From contig QEOQ01000508.1 of NCBI GenBank assembly GCA_010279815.1, positions 534,254 to 598,253 on the forward strand: a stretch of 64,000 nucleotides of DNA, written 5' to 3'. This document shows, one piece after another, positions 25,366 through 36,855 of this stretch. Below the pieces are notes generated by a model. That model saw only the letters and a program-made list of their open reading frames with translations, did not search any database and was not told the DNA's origin. Source of the stretch: Brachionus plicatilis. Lineage: Eukaryota > Rotifera > Eurotatoria > Ploima > Brachionidae. A program made the position numbers and the translations under genes. Each line of letters starts with the position of its first letter. Positions within the stretch are counted from its first letter, which is position 1.

Positions 25366-26507
25366 CCTAAAATCTTCTGGTAAATTTTTAAATAAATTTT
25401 TCCTTTTTCAGAAAATTAATAAGAGAATTAGAATTATGTATATTTGATTGAAATAATTTCATGAATTTTCAAGTTAATTCTTTCACAGATCTTTTGCTTT
25501 ATAAACTAGACAAATTATTTGTTTCTTTAATTTAAATAAATTAAAATAAAACATTTTTTTTATCAATTTCCATAGAGAATATGAAGTTCATTTCAATTTA
25601 ACATTTTTTCAAATAGCTTTTTTGCATCAACGTTATTCCAATGAAACAAAAATTTTTCAAAAGCAAAATTAGAAGAAAATCTTTTATAAAATAATTCAAA
25701 TTCTAAAAAATATTTAAAAAAGATTGGTTGTTAAATTTTTTTAGAAACAATTTTCGATAGAAACATTTCCAATCCAAATAAAAGAAAAATTTATAGAAAA
25801 TGATTTTCAAATATGATTCAGAAATTTTAATGTTATTTGGTTTTGTTTAAACTAAAAGATCCTAAATCAATTAAAATAATACATAGAATGAGCATAAATG
25901 TTTGAGTATTTTTCTGATTGTTAATTAAATTTTCATGTCTAAATTTAATGAATTTACTATGACCATATATTAATTGATTAGTTTAATAAATATTTTGATC
26001 AATATTTCACTATTTCGATCAGTATTTAAAATATATTGATATATAAATTATTTTAAATAAATTAGTAATATTTTAAAAATTAAATTTTTCATTATTTTTT
26101 AATTAGATCAGTGTTTTATTATTTTGATAAGTATTTAATATAAAATGTTAATGTTAGGTAAAATTTAAATATCAAAAGTAAAATCCATTAATTTGTAATG
26201 AAATGTATTATTGATTAAAAAAACAAACAATCAAATAAATTAAAAGGAATTTACTATTGATGTCAATTTTTGTCATTGCATTATTTACATGAAAATGTTA
26301 AAAATTTCTAATGAATACTTATAAGATAAAAAAAATTAAGCTTATTAATTTCAACTTAATTATAAGTTTTTTCAAGCCTAAAATATTCCAAGCCCTATTT
26401 TATTTATTAGAATATGAGGAAGATTAATATTTAAGTCATTTAAAATTTTAATAAAAGTTTTATTATCATTTCAGTCTAAAATTAAAAATTACATTGAAAA
26501 ATTCTTT
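25366..26507. other. Intergenic, AT-rich
   Basis: No exon, RNA gene or strong repeat recognised; extremely AT-rich. Confidence 0.6.
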
Positions 26508-27581
26508 TTAAAATTTAGGCTCATCATTTTTAATTATTAAATTATTTCGACAATTAAACGAAATATTCTTCGAGTCAATGTTGGGATTTATTTCTCCAAT
26601 GCTTGGAAGTACTGAAAAACGTCCTTTCAAACAATGATTAGAAACATAGCCATCTAATTTTTCATGTTGTGATTGCAGCTTGTGAATTTTTGGACATAGA
26701 AGTTTAGCTTCACTTTCAAACAAGCTTTTTAGAGAGTTTAATGGTGCTTTTTCCATTGAACTACCAGTAAATGTGTAATAGCATCCATCATTCGAACAAA
26801 ATGTCTCATTCATTTTATCATCGCTGACAACACGCGGTGGTGTAAAATTCGTAAGATTATTATTTTTAGGTCGAAACAATTTTCTCGAAGTTTTGTGAAA
26901 ACCAACTTTATTTTTATCCAATTTTGTTTTGTCAACTTTTTCTTTTGAATAAAAATTGGCTCGAAACGATGAATTGAGCTCATCAAAAGATTTTTCTTCT
27001 ATTGCTTTTTTCGATCTTTGAATATTTTCCAATTTAAGGTCAATTTTTTTGATAGTATCAGGTTCTTTGGTCTTTAAGGCTCTGTCAAGCCTGGAATTTC
27101 GTCTGCCTTTCGAATTGGACCGATAAATGTCCCATGCTTTCGATCTGTACTCTTTGTCTCGTAATTGTTCCAGTATGTTTTCAGTAACAACATGTTCTTG
27201 CATATTACGCAATAGATACTCAGCTTTTTCTCTGTCGGCCATCTCACTTAGGTTTATCTTTCTTGGCTTTACCTTGGTCACCAATATCATAACAACAATA
27301 ATTGCAAAAATCAACATGATAACAATCATATATAGGATTTGGCCTTTTGGGTCAGATTCATTTTTATTTACACTTTCTTCTGTGTCTGGTAAGTTTGTGT
27401 TATTCAATAGATGGTTCAAAAGAACGTAATGCAATTTTTCTAACGATATCTCAGATGAATTTATTGTCTTTGATAAAACAATATCATAATTTCGATTATT
27501 TAACAAGGGACTTAATAAGGGACTGCATTTTGCTAGGTTTTTAGTAAGAGTAAAAAATAAAATAAAATTATTAATTTGCAT
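26508..27581 (-). CDS. Single-pass membrane protein, 357 residues (KCNE-like layout?)
   Basis: Not recognised with certainty. A single exon encodes a hydrophobic N-terminus (MQINNFILFFTL, likely signal peptide), a short outer region with N-glycosylation sequons (NSS, NNT, NES), one membrane span around residues 82-102 (ILYMIVIMLIFAIIVVMIL), and then a basic juxtamembrane KVKPRK. The roughly 250-residue inner tail contains AEYLLRNMQEHVVTENILEQ and YRSKAWDIYRSNSKGRRNSR, is rich in Lys/Asn/Ser, and ends without a domain. Short glycosylated ectodomain, single span, basic stop and a conserved-looking post-membrane segment recall KCNE/MPS potassium-channel subunits, but the tail is longer and the match is only in layout. 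It could be any type I membrane adaptor. The gene is convincing because the frame is long and compositionally distinct. Confidence 0.7.
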   Translation of the reverse strand: MQINNFILFFTLTKNLAKCSPLLSPLLNNRNYDIVLSKTINSSEISLEKLHYVLLNHLLNNTNLPDTEESVNKNESDPKGQILYMIVIMLIFAIIVVMILVTKVKPRKINLSEMADREKAEYLLRNMQEHVVTENILEQLRDKEYRSKAWDIYRSNSKGRRNSRLDRALKTKEPDTIKKIDLKLENIQRSKKAIEEKSFDELNSSFRANFYSKEKVDKTKLDKNKVGFHKTSRKLFRPKNNNLTNFTPPRVVSDDKMNETFCSNDGCYYTFTGSSMEKAPLNSLKSLFESEAKLLCPKIHKLQSQHEKLDGYVSNHCLKGRFSVLPSIGEINPNIDSKNISFNCRNNLIIKNDEPKF

Positions 27582-28560
27582 TGAAAAGCAAGTTGTTGTT
27601 AGTTCAACAAAAAAAATTATTTATATAGGTGATTAAAGGTGAATTTAGAGTATGTGCTGAAAGCGTTTGTTTAACTTTCAAAATTATTTTTAAAAGAGTC
27701 AAACAAAATTTTGATACTCATACCGATTAAGTAATTTTTTAACCGCTTTGTTTAAAATATCATTAGAAATTTAAAATCGAAATGAGTCATGTTTTCTTGT
27801 GCCGTTTTTTTTAAATAAACTTACTAAATAATTTGATTATAATATAATAAAATTTAAGTTCATTTATTTTAAGACAAGTTTTTGACTAAAAATTTTGCAT
27901 TGATTTCGTAAAAATTTTCTCACAAATTATTACATTATTAAAGATAGAAAAACTTAAATTTTTAAAAATAACTTATTTTGAAATTAAATTATATTTTTAA
28001 TTTAAGTAGCATAATTGTTTATTTTTGATTTTTAATCAATTATAGACAATCATTCAATTAATTCAATGAGTTCAAATTTTGTTGCAATATTTTAAATTCA
28101 AGAATTTGAAATTTTATTCATCACCTAGGTAGAAGACTTAAAGTTACATTTGTATTTTTTCTTCATTAAAAAAATTCTAATATTATATTTTGGTTAGTAT
28201 AAATAATAAAAAATCATAGTTAAGTTGACAAACATCATATTTTTTAAAATAACCATCATATATTTGACTTTAATAAATTTTTAATTACTTGTTGATTACA
28301 CGGGCCAGAATCTCAATTTATTTCCTTTCATACTGCCCATAAATTGTGAAAGATTTCTTGAACTTAGAATTTTTTAATTGGTTGTTAATTATTAATAAAT
28401 CTAATTTCAGATTTTATCATTAATTTTAATTGATTATTTTATTTTTATGAATAACATGCGGAAAATTCTTAATATATTTAATAATATTGATTAATGCCAA
28501 AATTTTAGATTAATCTCAGTTTTCTTAATAAAAATATCTAAAAAAAAAGGCTAATTTAAA
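27582..28560. other. Intergenic, AT-rich
   Basis: Upstream region of the membrane protein gene; no exon or repeat recognised. Confidence 0.55.
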
Positions 28561-28562
28561 TA

Positions 28563-28790
28563 CAGTGAATCTTGCTAAAGGTGTCTCGCATTATTCAAAA
28601 AGCATTCCCATTCCATCTATCCATCCATCCATTCCGTCACAACCATTCCAATCAGATAAAACGGAATGGATGTAATGGTTGGAACGGAATGGTAACGGAA
28701 TAGAATGAAATCAGAATGCTTCTAGAAGAATGCGCCTCCATTTTGTTCCTCTTTTAGGGACGGAACGATTCAGTTTAGCAAGAACCACTG
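28563..28790. mobile_element. Mariner-like MITE with TA target duplication
   Basis: A 228-bp element bounded by TA on both sides (28561-28562, 28791-28792). Left end CAGTGAATCTTGCTAAAG; right end, read inverted, CAGTGGTTCTTGCTAAAC. CAGTG termini and a TA duplication are typical of Tc1/mariner derivatives. The interior is an imperfect palindrome built from CATTCC/CCATCC words. No coding capacity. Confidence 0.8.
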
Positions 28791-29292
28791 TATATTTCTA
28801 GTTTTGATTCTTTTTCGTACCTGGTTTCGACCTTTGACCAAAAAATAAATATATATCGAATTCTGTAGCAACAAAATGAACAACATATTGCACAATATTT
28901 TGAAATATTCATTTAATATCATGGTTTCCATACATAATAATAATTCAATAAATGCATATCATTAAAAATCCTGAATTTGGTAATCTACACACTGAAGACA
29001 TGATGCTTGGTCAATTAAGTTTAGTTGTAGAATCATTGAAACAATTGGGGATATAAGATGCTAGTCAATTTTTTTTGATCCACTGGTCATTTTTTTCCCT
29101 AATTTATTTTTAAGACAAAAAACATCTTAAATATGGTTTAATTTTTTGTGTTTGAATTACAAAATGTATCCAATGTTGAAATAACATTGAAAAAGTGCGA
29201 TGTTTTAAATAAAAAAATAATTTTAAGTTAATATTGCAAGCATGAAAAACTTTGTTTTTTTTTTAATTTATACAAATGATTAACTATTTTTT

Positions 29293-29470
29293 AAAAAATA
29301 ATTAATCAAAAATGGAACTTTACCAAAATTTAAGAGGGTAATAGAAACTTTTTTTTAAAAAATTTAATTACATTCATCTTTAATTAAGGGTGAAAACAAA
29401 AAAACGAAAGAAAACAGCTTGTAAAAATACGAGAAGCACTATTATGTTCATTTATTGTAAAATGTATTGA
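29293..29470 (+). pseudogene. Truncated, frameshifted copy of the DUS3L 5' region
   Basis: Matches DUS3L at 36841-36870 and then, after an internal deletion of about 290 bp, 37163-37310. The join falls inside ACCAAAA/TTTAAGAGGG. The DUS3L intron between AGG and GGTGAAAAC is retained, so this is a DNA-level duplication, not a processed copy. A run of seven A followed by C replaces eight A followed by T, shifting the frame to an early TAA. The similarity stops near codon ATTGAA of the first zinc finger. Confidence 0.9.
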
Positions 29471-29479
29471 AACACTCCA

Positions 29480-31020
29480 AGTACTAACCCCAATTATCCA
29501 ACATTTCTAACAATGAAGAGAAAACCAAGAAACTCAACATTTACTTCATCCCCACTTTCCTAAAGTCCGCAACCAGAACCGGATCCAAGCAAAAGAACAA
29601 TTTAGGAATTCAAATATAATATTTTTTTCTCTTTCCATCACTATGATTAGCACATTGAACTGCATGGTAGGGTTGATCAACAGTTGACAGAAATCATGCT
29701 AGGCACTTTCAACCCTTGCAAAGTGATGCCTGATTACTAGCTTTGATGCCTGATTACAATTAGGACCAAATTTGCTAGTCAGTAGTGATGATCAAACTAT
29801 TATTCCTTCCTATAATTCCGCAAGGTCAGAATGATTCTATGATGCTCTAACAAGTAAGGTCCCTAGATATGGCCATCTTGCTGAGTGGAGGCTCTCAGGT
29901 CCGGTCTAAAGTCCCCGATAATACACCGATAATACTCAGTGTGCCTAGGTAATCCAATCATCATCCACAATGGCCTTGAAAAATCAGGCAAGTCCCTAGT
30001 TAAATACCCAACCTTAAGCATAGTTTTTTAAACAGACCTCCCAAGTACAATACTGGAACCCATCCAATAGCCGTAAAGATTTTCCCTCTCTAAATCTTTC
30101 TTATATAGACAACAAAAACGAACTCTGCAAGTACAAATTCTGGTTTGAAACCTGTCGTGACAATACCTGTTTGAGACAGCACATTAGACGCATGGAGGAC
30201 AGACTAACCCTCTTCGACAACGTTGCAAAATTAAATTGGCTTAACCATAGGCACAAAAACCTTAGTACAAGCGCATACCAATCAACTGCGACCTTTACAT
30301 CAACGACTGTGCACTAATCTAGTTAAATTTACAAAACCCAACATCCACGATCCTACAGTTTCCATCCCAAAACAAACGCGTCGAAATTTTCTTGTCATCA
30401 TACTACTCTTAAAAAGAATAAAGTTACGGCAGGTTATAGGCCAATCCCTTTGAAGAAAAGCCCACAAACCCCTGGCTTTTAGGACATTCTCTCAGGTTGC
30501 CAAGGGGATAGATCAAGCCCATCAGTACTCATCACCTAGAGACTTGGAGAATGGGCAAAATCACAAGAATTCGCCCATTTCACCCTAGCCGATTCAAACG
30601 ACTACTTTTCTTCCATGTCATTTTCAGTCTTCCCCAGAGACACTTTTGGCCGAACAAACACACGCCTCAACTCCTACTCTGAATGGCAAATCAATCCTAC
30701 AAGCTATACAACCTTCTCCAATAGAGGCTTCACTTAACGATTCGTCCCCGCCCAAATATCCACCTCCGTCCCCTGAAACAGTTGCCCTCGAACCACCATC
30801 CAAGCTTGTCCAGATTGAGTCCCTTGAGACGACAGCATACGAAGGACCTCACTTTTTTCGGAATATGTTAGTTGTCGCCGAGGCCAACTTGATTTTTCCC
30901 CGAAAATCAAGGAAAAGATTTCAATTCAGCCTCATTTTTGTTACATTTATGTTGCATTTTTTTCAATATTTTCTAATTTTTGACACTTGTTTTTAAATAA
31001 AGACTTAGTCAAATAAATAA
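29480..31020 (+). mobile_element. Degraded mobile-element or gene remnant, less AT-rich
   Basis: This stretch is visibly less AT-rich than its surroundings but carries no intact gene. Around 30120-30300 the plus strand reads CKYKFWFETCRDNTCLRQH, a CX8CX4CX3H zinc-finger pattern, followed by IRRMEDRLTLFDNVAKLNWL before a stop. At 30646-30996 a proline/serine-rich frame (SPPKYPPPSPETVALEPPSK) remains open. Such pieces resemble ORF1/gag-like proteins of retroelements, but no reverse transcriptase, integrase or termini were found, so the class is unknown. Confidence 0.45.
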
Positions 31021-32160
31021 TTTATTGTATCCATACCCTATCAAACGGCTACTGCTAGATGAAGTTGCGACTGATAGGGACCCCAGTGTTGGTTGCCGTG
31101 ATTTTCGACAAGTTAGTTTGGGGAAATTTAATTTCGATATTATTGATTCGACAAGTATCAACTCGCAATTAGTTTTTTTCGGATGATATGAAAGCTTGAT
31201 TTTAAATAAGCATTACCAGGTTTTTATTTATTAGCTATAAACAAATTAGCATAGAAATTTTCGGTAATTGATTGCTCTAGTTTATGGCTATCAATTAAAC
31301 TTCTCGAATGCGGATGTTTTTAAATTACAGAAATTTTCAAAATAAAGTTTGTCGAAAAAACACTGTCGAAATAAAACATGTCTAAATTTACTTGTTTAAA
31401 ATACGAATGTCATTCGGACTTTAAAGCTTGAGAAAAAACGGCGCCTAAATTTCCTCTAAAGTACGGAATAAGCCACTCGTCTTCGCTTCATGTCAATCTA
31501 CTACAGACTTTCGCACAACCTCAGTATGCACCATATTTTCAGAACTATTGAAACCATAAACACTACTTAGATGCATCGATACAACTAGGAATAATTTATC
31601 AGTCCTTAGACTGATTGACCATAGTTGGGACTCCAGTAAAAACTGCCATAATAATGGCAAAGAGTGGTCATACATAAGAAGTTTAATTCGCCCAAATCCA
31701 CTCCTAACGCGAACCCTAAAAAAATCTGACTTGTGACCACGCTACTGTTCTGGCCAAACTCAAAATACCAAATTTTCCCCACTGTAACAAAAGCTTTCTC
31801 TACATGATCAAGGGCCAGATAGAAAATCTAAAAAACTTCTCCTCGATGAACTTTGTGCATTCAGGAGAAAAGTCTACACAATTCGCTGACAATGAAGAAC
31901 TTTACTCTCTAAATAAATTCCCTAAAAGACTTTTTTTAAACGTATTAAAAAAAGGACGATTTTTTTCTGGAGAAAAATCAAAATAGCTAAATTAAAATAT
32001 CGAGGTGAAAACGGCCAGGTAAATCTAAAAAAATAATGCAAATTAAAATATCACCTTTATTAAATTAAATAAAGCTAAAAAAAATAGCTAGTCTAAATTT
32101 TGATTAATTATAAAAGTAATTAATAATTGACAATTAAAGATAATCTTTCGAAAAATTCAT
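31021..32160. other. Unresolved intergenic sequence, probably repeat debris
   Basis: Moderately AT-rich, with recurring GTCGAAA/TTCGAC words and short opposed ORFs near 31493-31986 that share no known family. No termini or intact frame seen. Confidence 0.45.
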
Positions 32161-32365
32161 AATGCCTCTCTGATTCGATTCTCGTTTTTGACAACAGGAT
32201 GACTTCTAAAAGTATTGGCAAAAGAATTATGCCAAGATTCGACACCAATAGTTGTTCGAGGCAAATAGTCCGCCAGTCGTCTGTGTTTACTCCAAAAATT
32301 TACATCATATTTTGGTTTACGTCTGACTTGAGTGCTTATTAAATCCCTACCTAAATTTATCGGTC
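32161..32365 (-). pseudogene. MULE transposase C-terminal remnant
   Basis: The minus strand reads RRKPKYDVNFWSKHRRLADY followed by LPRTTIGVESWHNSFANTF and RSHPVVKNENRIREAL, then stops. The W...LPRT-N/I-VE-WHN-FA pattern is the conserved segment of animal Mutator-like (MULE, often FLYWCH-associated) transposases, just downstream of the DDE core. Only about 65 codons survive, and no catalytic core was found upstream. It shows that MULEs with coding capacity have been present in this genome, which fits the 9-bp-duplication elements at 53.4 and 63.6 kb. Confidence 0.7.
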
Positions 32366-32941
32366 ATTTATAATTTTTCCCTTTTTTGGGTGGTATTACA
32401 CAAATAATAATTGAAAATTAATTTTTATTTGCAAGAAAGAACCAGTTAAAAAAGGAATTATTAACTAATAAAAAAAAAACTAAAAAAATTAAATTAAATT
32501 AATTAAAACATCAAACGGAAAAGTAACTTTTTTATAACGTGAGGATAAGCAAAAAACCATATAAATGACCATAGTAAATAAATTTAAGCTTGCATTAATA
32601 CTTGATCAAATTTGTAATTGTACTGATCTTTACCATTCGCAAGGAGTTGAGCGTAAGTTATCGCAAAAAGACCACAACCACCTGATTAACTGTTATGCTG
32701 ATGGATTTTGGCAATGAAATTGCATAGATCCATCAGAATTGGTTGAAATGCAGTGAAATTTATAACTGTTAAATGAAACAATGGATTTTTTTTGATCAAA
32801 ATCAAGCTATTTTAATATAGAGTCTTTTTCTGAAATTAAAATTCGTAAAAAAATTCACTTTGAAATAAATTTAAAATGCAATTAATTTTTATTTTCTTTT
32901 AATTTAAATAAATTTTAGAGTTTTTAATTTACTTTAAAAAT
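32366..32941. other. Intergenic, AT-rich
   Basis: Between the transposase remnant and the LRR gene's stop. No supported exon; a short plus-strand frame at about 32590-32710 is unassigned. Confidence 0.5.
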
Positions 32942-35669
32942 TTAAATACTGTCAGACATTTGAAATGTAATATTAGAAAAAGTTGTTTGCAATTCGTTTA
33001 GATTCAGTATTTTGGAATCAATCTGAATCATCATTAAATCATTTAAATTCATGAATAGAGAAATACCAAAATAATAAATTTGATTATTGTCAATAAATAA
33101 TTCTTTTAATTTTTGAATACTCTGAAAAACATTTTCGTTAATGGATGATAATTCACAGCCGTCTAAATACAAAACTTCCAATTGTGGATTTTGTTGGTCT
33201 GTTGACTCGATTAGTGAATAATTTAAATTTTTCAAAGGGTTATATCCTAAATCTAGTAAAATCAATGAAGGCAGTGGTTGAGAAAAATATGAAAAATTAT
33301 TAAGATAAAGACTTAGAAATGTCAATTTAGTTTTATTCGACAAATTGATGGAACTAAAAAAATTGTAAGATAAATCAAGTCTAGTCAAATTTACCAAATT
33401 ATTAAATGTATTATTATTCAACAAAACTAAATTATTTTTCATTAAATCTAAAATTTCAAGATTCACAAGCGCCGAAAAAGCACTTGGATGTACATCTCTA
33501 ATAATATTGTAGGACAAATCTAATGTTTTTAATGAGAATAAACCATTAAAAGTTGAAGCATTTAGAGTTTCAAACTTGTTGAAGCTTAAATCCAAAACTC
33601 TTAAAGAATTTAAAGAAGCAAAAATGTTATCTTCCAGATAATTTAGCTGATTGTGACCAAGATTCAATTCAGCCAAGATACTCAGATTAGAAAATGAACC
33701 ATTCTCAATGAAATTTATTCGGTTTGTTGAGAGGTTCAGATGTTTAAGTTGGTATAAACAGCTGAACTCTCTTCCTATTTTAGTTAAATTGTTATTAAAA
33801 GAAGAAAAATACTCAAGACTTTGAAGATCTTGAAATGAATCAATTGCAATAAAAAAAATTGCATTATTATCCAAGATTAAATATGTTAGATTTGTTAATC
33901 CTTTGAAAAAATTTGTCCCAATATATCTTAAAATGTTGGATCCAAGATCCAGATAAGTCAGTGAAATAAGGTTAAAAAAGGTATTCGATTCCAAATATGA
34001 TAAGAGGTTATAACTGAGATAAAGGGTATTTAAGTTAGATAGATTTTTGAAGCTATAAGGCTCAATAAGGCAGATATTATTCGCATTCAGGTTAAAAGCA
34101 TTTAAATTTAAATGGTGTATATAGATGGTTGACAAATTATTTTCATTAATGACCTCTCCTTAAATTGAAAATTTAAGTGTAACAAAAATTTAAGGCTTTG
34201 CAAATTTTTCTTGAACAAAACTTTTTTGTTATCTGAGTATTTCTTAGAAAAAATATTACTTCTTGTATTAAATGTTTGATTAAAAATCTTTATTTATCAA
34301 TTTGATTACAGGCGAGTTTTTAGACCCATCTTTCAAAATTTTAAATCTCAATACCTTTTGAATTCAGTAGTACAATCTGATATTGAGTATTTTATTTTGT
34401 TAATTTCAATGGAATATAGTGGATAACTTAAAAAAATTATTCATTTTTTAAATTAAATAAAATTTTTAACTAAATACATTAACCAGAAATAGTTAATTTT
34501 AAAAAAATCTTGTAAAACATCCATTTTCTGAAAAAAATTCCGAGTTAAGTATCAATTTTTTTTAATTAAGGATACAAACTTCCATTTAAAGAATCAACTT
34601 TCCCTATTTCTCAACAACATAACTTTAGCAAAAAATTTTATTATTTAAAATATTGAAATTTTATCGATCAAATATCAACTGTCACCTATAAATGTAAGAC
34701 AACTACCAAACAATCTTTTCTTTTAAACATGGGGCCCAAAAAATTAAAAATTAAAAAATGTACTAAGAAATCCTCAAATCTTTTTTAGTGTTAGTCGGAC
34801 TTGAACGGCCTTTTTTATTAAAATCTTATTTATAAAAAAATTTTCTAAAATTCCGAATTCTAAATTTATATATATAATTTAACTTTTTTTTCCCAACACC
34901 ATCTTTTTTATACATGAACAAATAAATTTAGAAAAATCATTTTAGTGCTAATTATTTTGATTTATCTTTTCTTTTTAAAGTTATCTCGGTTTCCATGAAT
35001 TTATTTAGTTAATTGAAATAAAACTTAATAGCTTCTAATTAAAAAAAAAGGAAAACTGAATATAAAGAATCTTTGAAAGAAGCTCATCTTGTTTATACCA
35101 TTTTAACTTTTCAGTGCACATTACTGAATATTAGTTAGATAAATTTATAATTTTTAAAAAAATTTGAACAAAACAAATTTTAATTTCTAATACATTTAAA
35201 CACATTTAAATTTCTAATATCTAATTATTTCAAAAGATTTTTTTAAAGATTTCTGAGAAAACAATTTATTTGCAAAGCCACTAATTTATAAGAGCATACC
35301 TTCACATGTTTTATTTTTTATATTTGCATCTTTGTACCAAAATGATCCATTTAATACTTCAATTTTCCAACTTAATTGTTTGAATAACGAACATGTTTGA
35401 CTAGAAAATCGAGCAAATTGACATTCTGTTATCTTTGAACATTTTTCTAAGCATTTAAATCGGTTATTACTTAACAAATAATCATATAAATGCTCATTGA
35501 TTGAAAATATTGATGCGTCTGTTCCTTCTGATATTTTTTTAAATGAAGAATCTTAAGAAATAATTAAATTTTGGACGGTTTAAAAAAATATAAGTTAACT
35601 GTAATGTTCCGAATGAATGACTCTAAAAAAGATAATTAGGAACCTTATAAATTGCAGTTTCTTGATCAT
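32942..35669 (-). CDS. Secreted PAN/apple-like plus leucine-rich-repeat protein
   Basis: Probably an extracellular recognition or adhesion protein. Three exons on the minus strand: 35669-35600, 35551-35300, 34158-32942, with frame kept at both joins (HY|N; CE|G|EVIN); about 512 residues. Exon 1 is a signal peptide (MIKKLQFIRFLIIFFRVIHS). Exon 2 is a cysteine module, RFKCLEKCSKITECQFARF then QTCSLFKQLSW and KNKTCE, like PAN/apple domains. Exon 3 carries about 14 leucine-rich repeats with the LxxLxLxxNxLxxLxxxxFxxL consensus, e.g. LNTLYLSYNLLSYLESNTF and LRVLDLSFNKFETLNAST. Many N-x-S/T sequons are present. No transmembrane segment or TIR domain follows the repeats, so it appears secreted. The intron between exons 2 and 3 is 1.14 kb. 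The LRR part is sure; the PAN call and exon 1 are inference from frame and pattern. Confidence 0.8.
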
Positions 35670-36855
35670 TGTTTTTCGCAAATTTTATTTAAAAAAAATT
35701 TAAATTCACTTCATTATACTGCTTTTATACTCAGAGTTTATTTCTCGAAGCATCAAATTTTATTTATTTTTTAAATAATTAAATTTTTATTAAAATTCCA
35801 TAATAAGAATTAATTTACGTCTAAAATCTACGTTTTATAGAATCAAGTTATCGAAATGTTTTTGAAAAAATAATTTCTTAATTCCCATTAGTTTCTGAAT
35901 TTAAATCATATAAAATATAGTTTATGAAAAATTTAAAAGCAACTCAAAAAAATATGTTTTTTTAATATTAATATTTAAACTCAAAAATTTAAATAAAATC
36001 TCTTCATTAGACCCGTAAAAACAATCACATTTTTTTTTCGGGATTTATAAATTCATGAATCCATTTTTGAATTTATTTCGAATAAATTTAAAATTGATTA
36101 TTTTTACTATCGAGTTGAGATTTATTTTTAAAATAAATTATTAAAACTTAAATCGATTTTTGAATTTCTAAAAAACTAAGCTTTCAGAATGTTTGAAAAA
36201 GTAAAAATTTAATAAAATTAATTAAGAAAAAAGATCAAAAGGATCTTAAAACAATCCGTAAAAAATTAAACATTAATAATTTTTTTAAATGCATTGCCAG
36301 GGATAAAAATCAATTTTAAGGTAACCATAGTATGGACAAATTGTTAAAATATAACTTTTGAATGTAGCTTTCTTATTCGTTCGGAATATTACGGTTAATT
36401 TGTATTTTCTTTAATCGCCTAAAAATTTATTTTATTTTAGCATTCCTCATTTCAAAAAAATACTCAAAGAACAACCAATCAACATTTTGAATCTGTGATT
36501 TAAAATTTATTCAAATTTAATTTTTACGTAGAATTAATTTAGATTTCTTTACTGAGCTTCTTTTTTTCTAGAAATCTACAACTATTTTAATTGTTCATTT
36601 AATAATTTTGAAATTAAATCGGGCTTTAAATAACCACAAAAATTATTGCTGAAAGTTGATTTCATGAAACTAAATTGATAAAATTTCTCAAAAATATTAA
36701 ATATTTAAAAATTCAATTTTTTATAAAATTATCATTCAATTTAACAAAGTCTAAAGGTAATTTAGAAATGCAATTAATTGAATTTAAATACATTTAAATC
36801 TAATAATTTAATTCGAAAATTCACGTTTTAGTTAAAAAAAAATAATTAATCAAAA
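35670..36855. other. Intergenic between divergent genes
   Basis: AT-rich upstream region of both the LRR gene (minus) and DUS3L (plus). No exon or repeat recognised. Confidence 0.55.
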
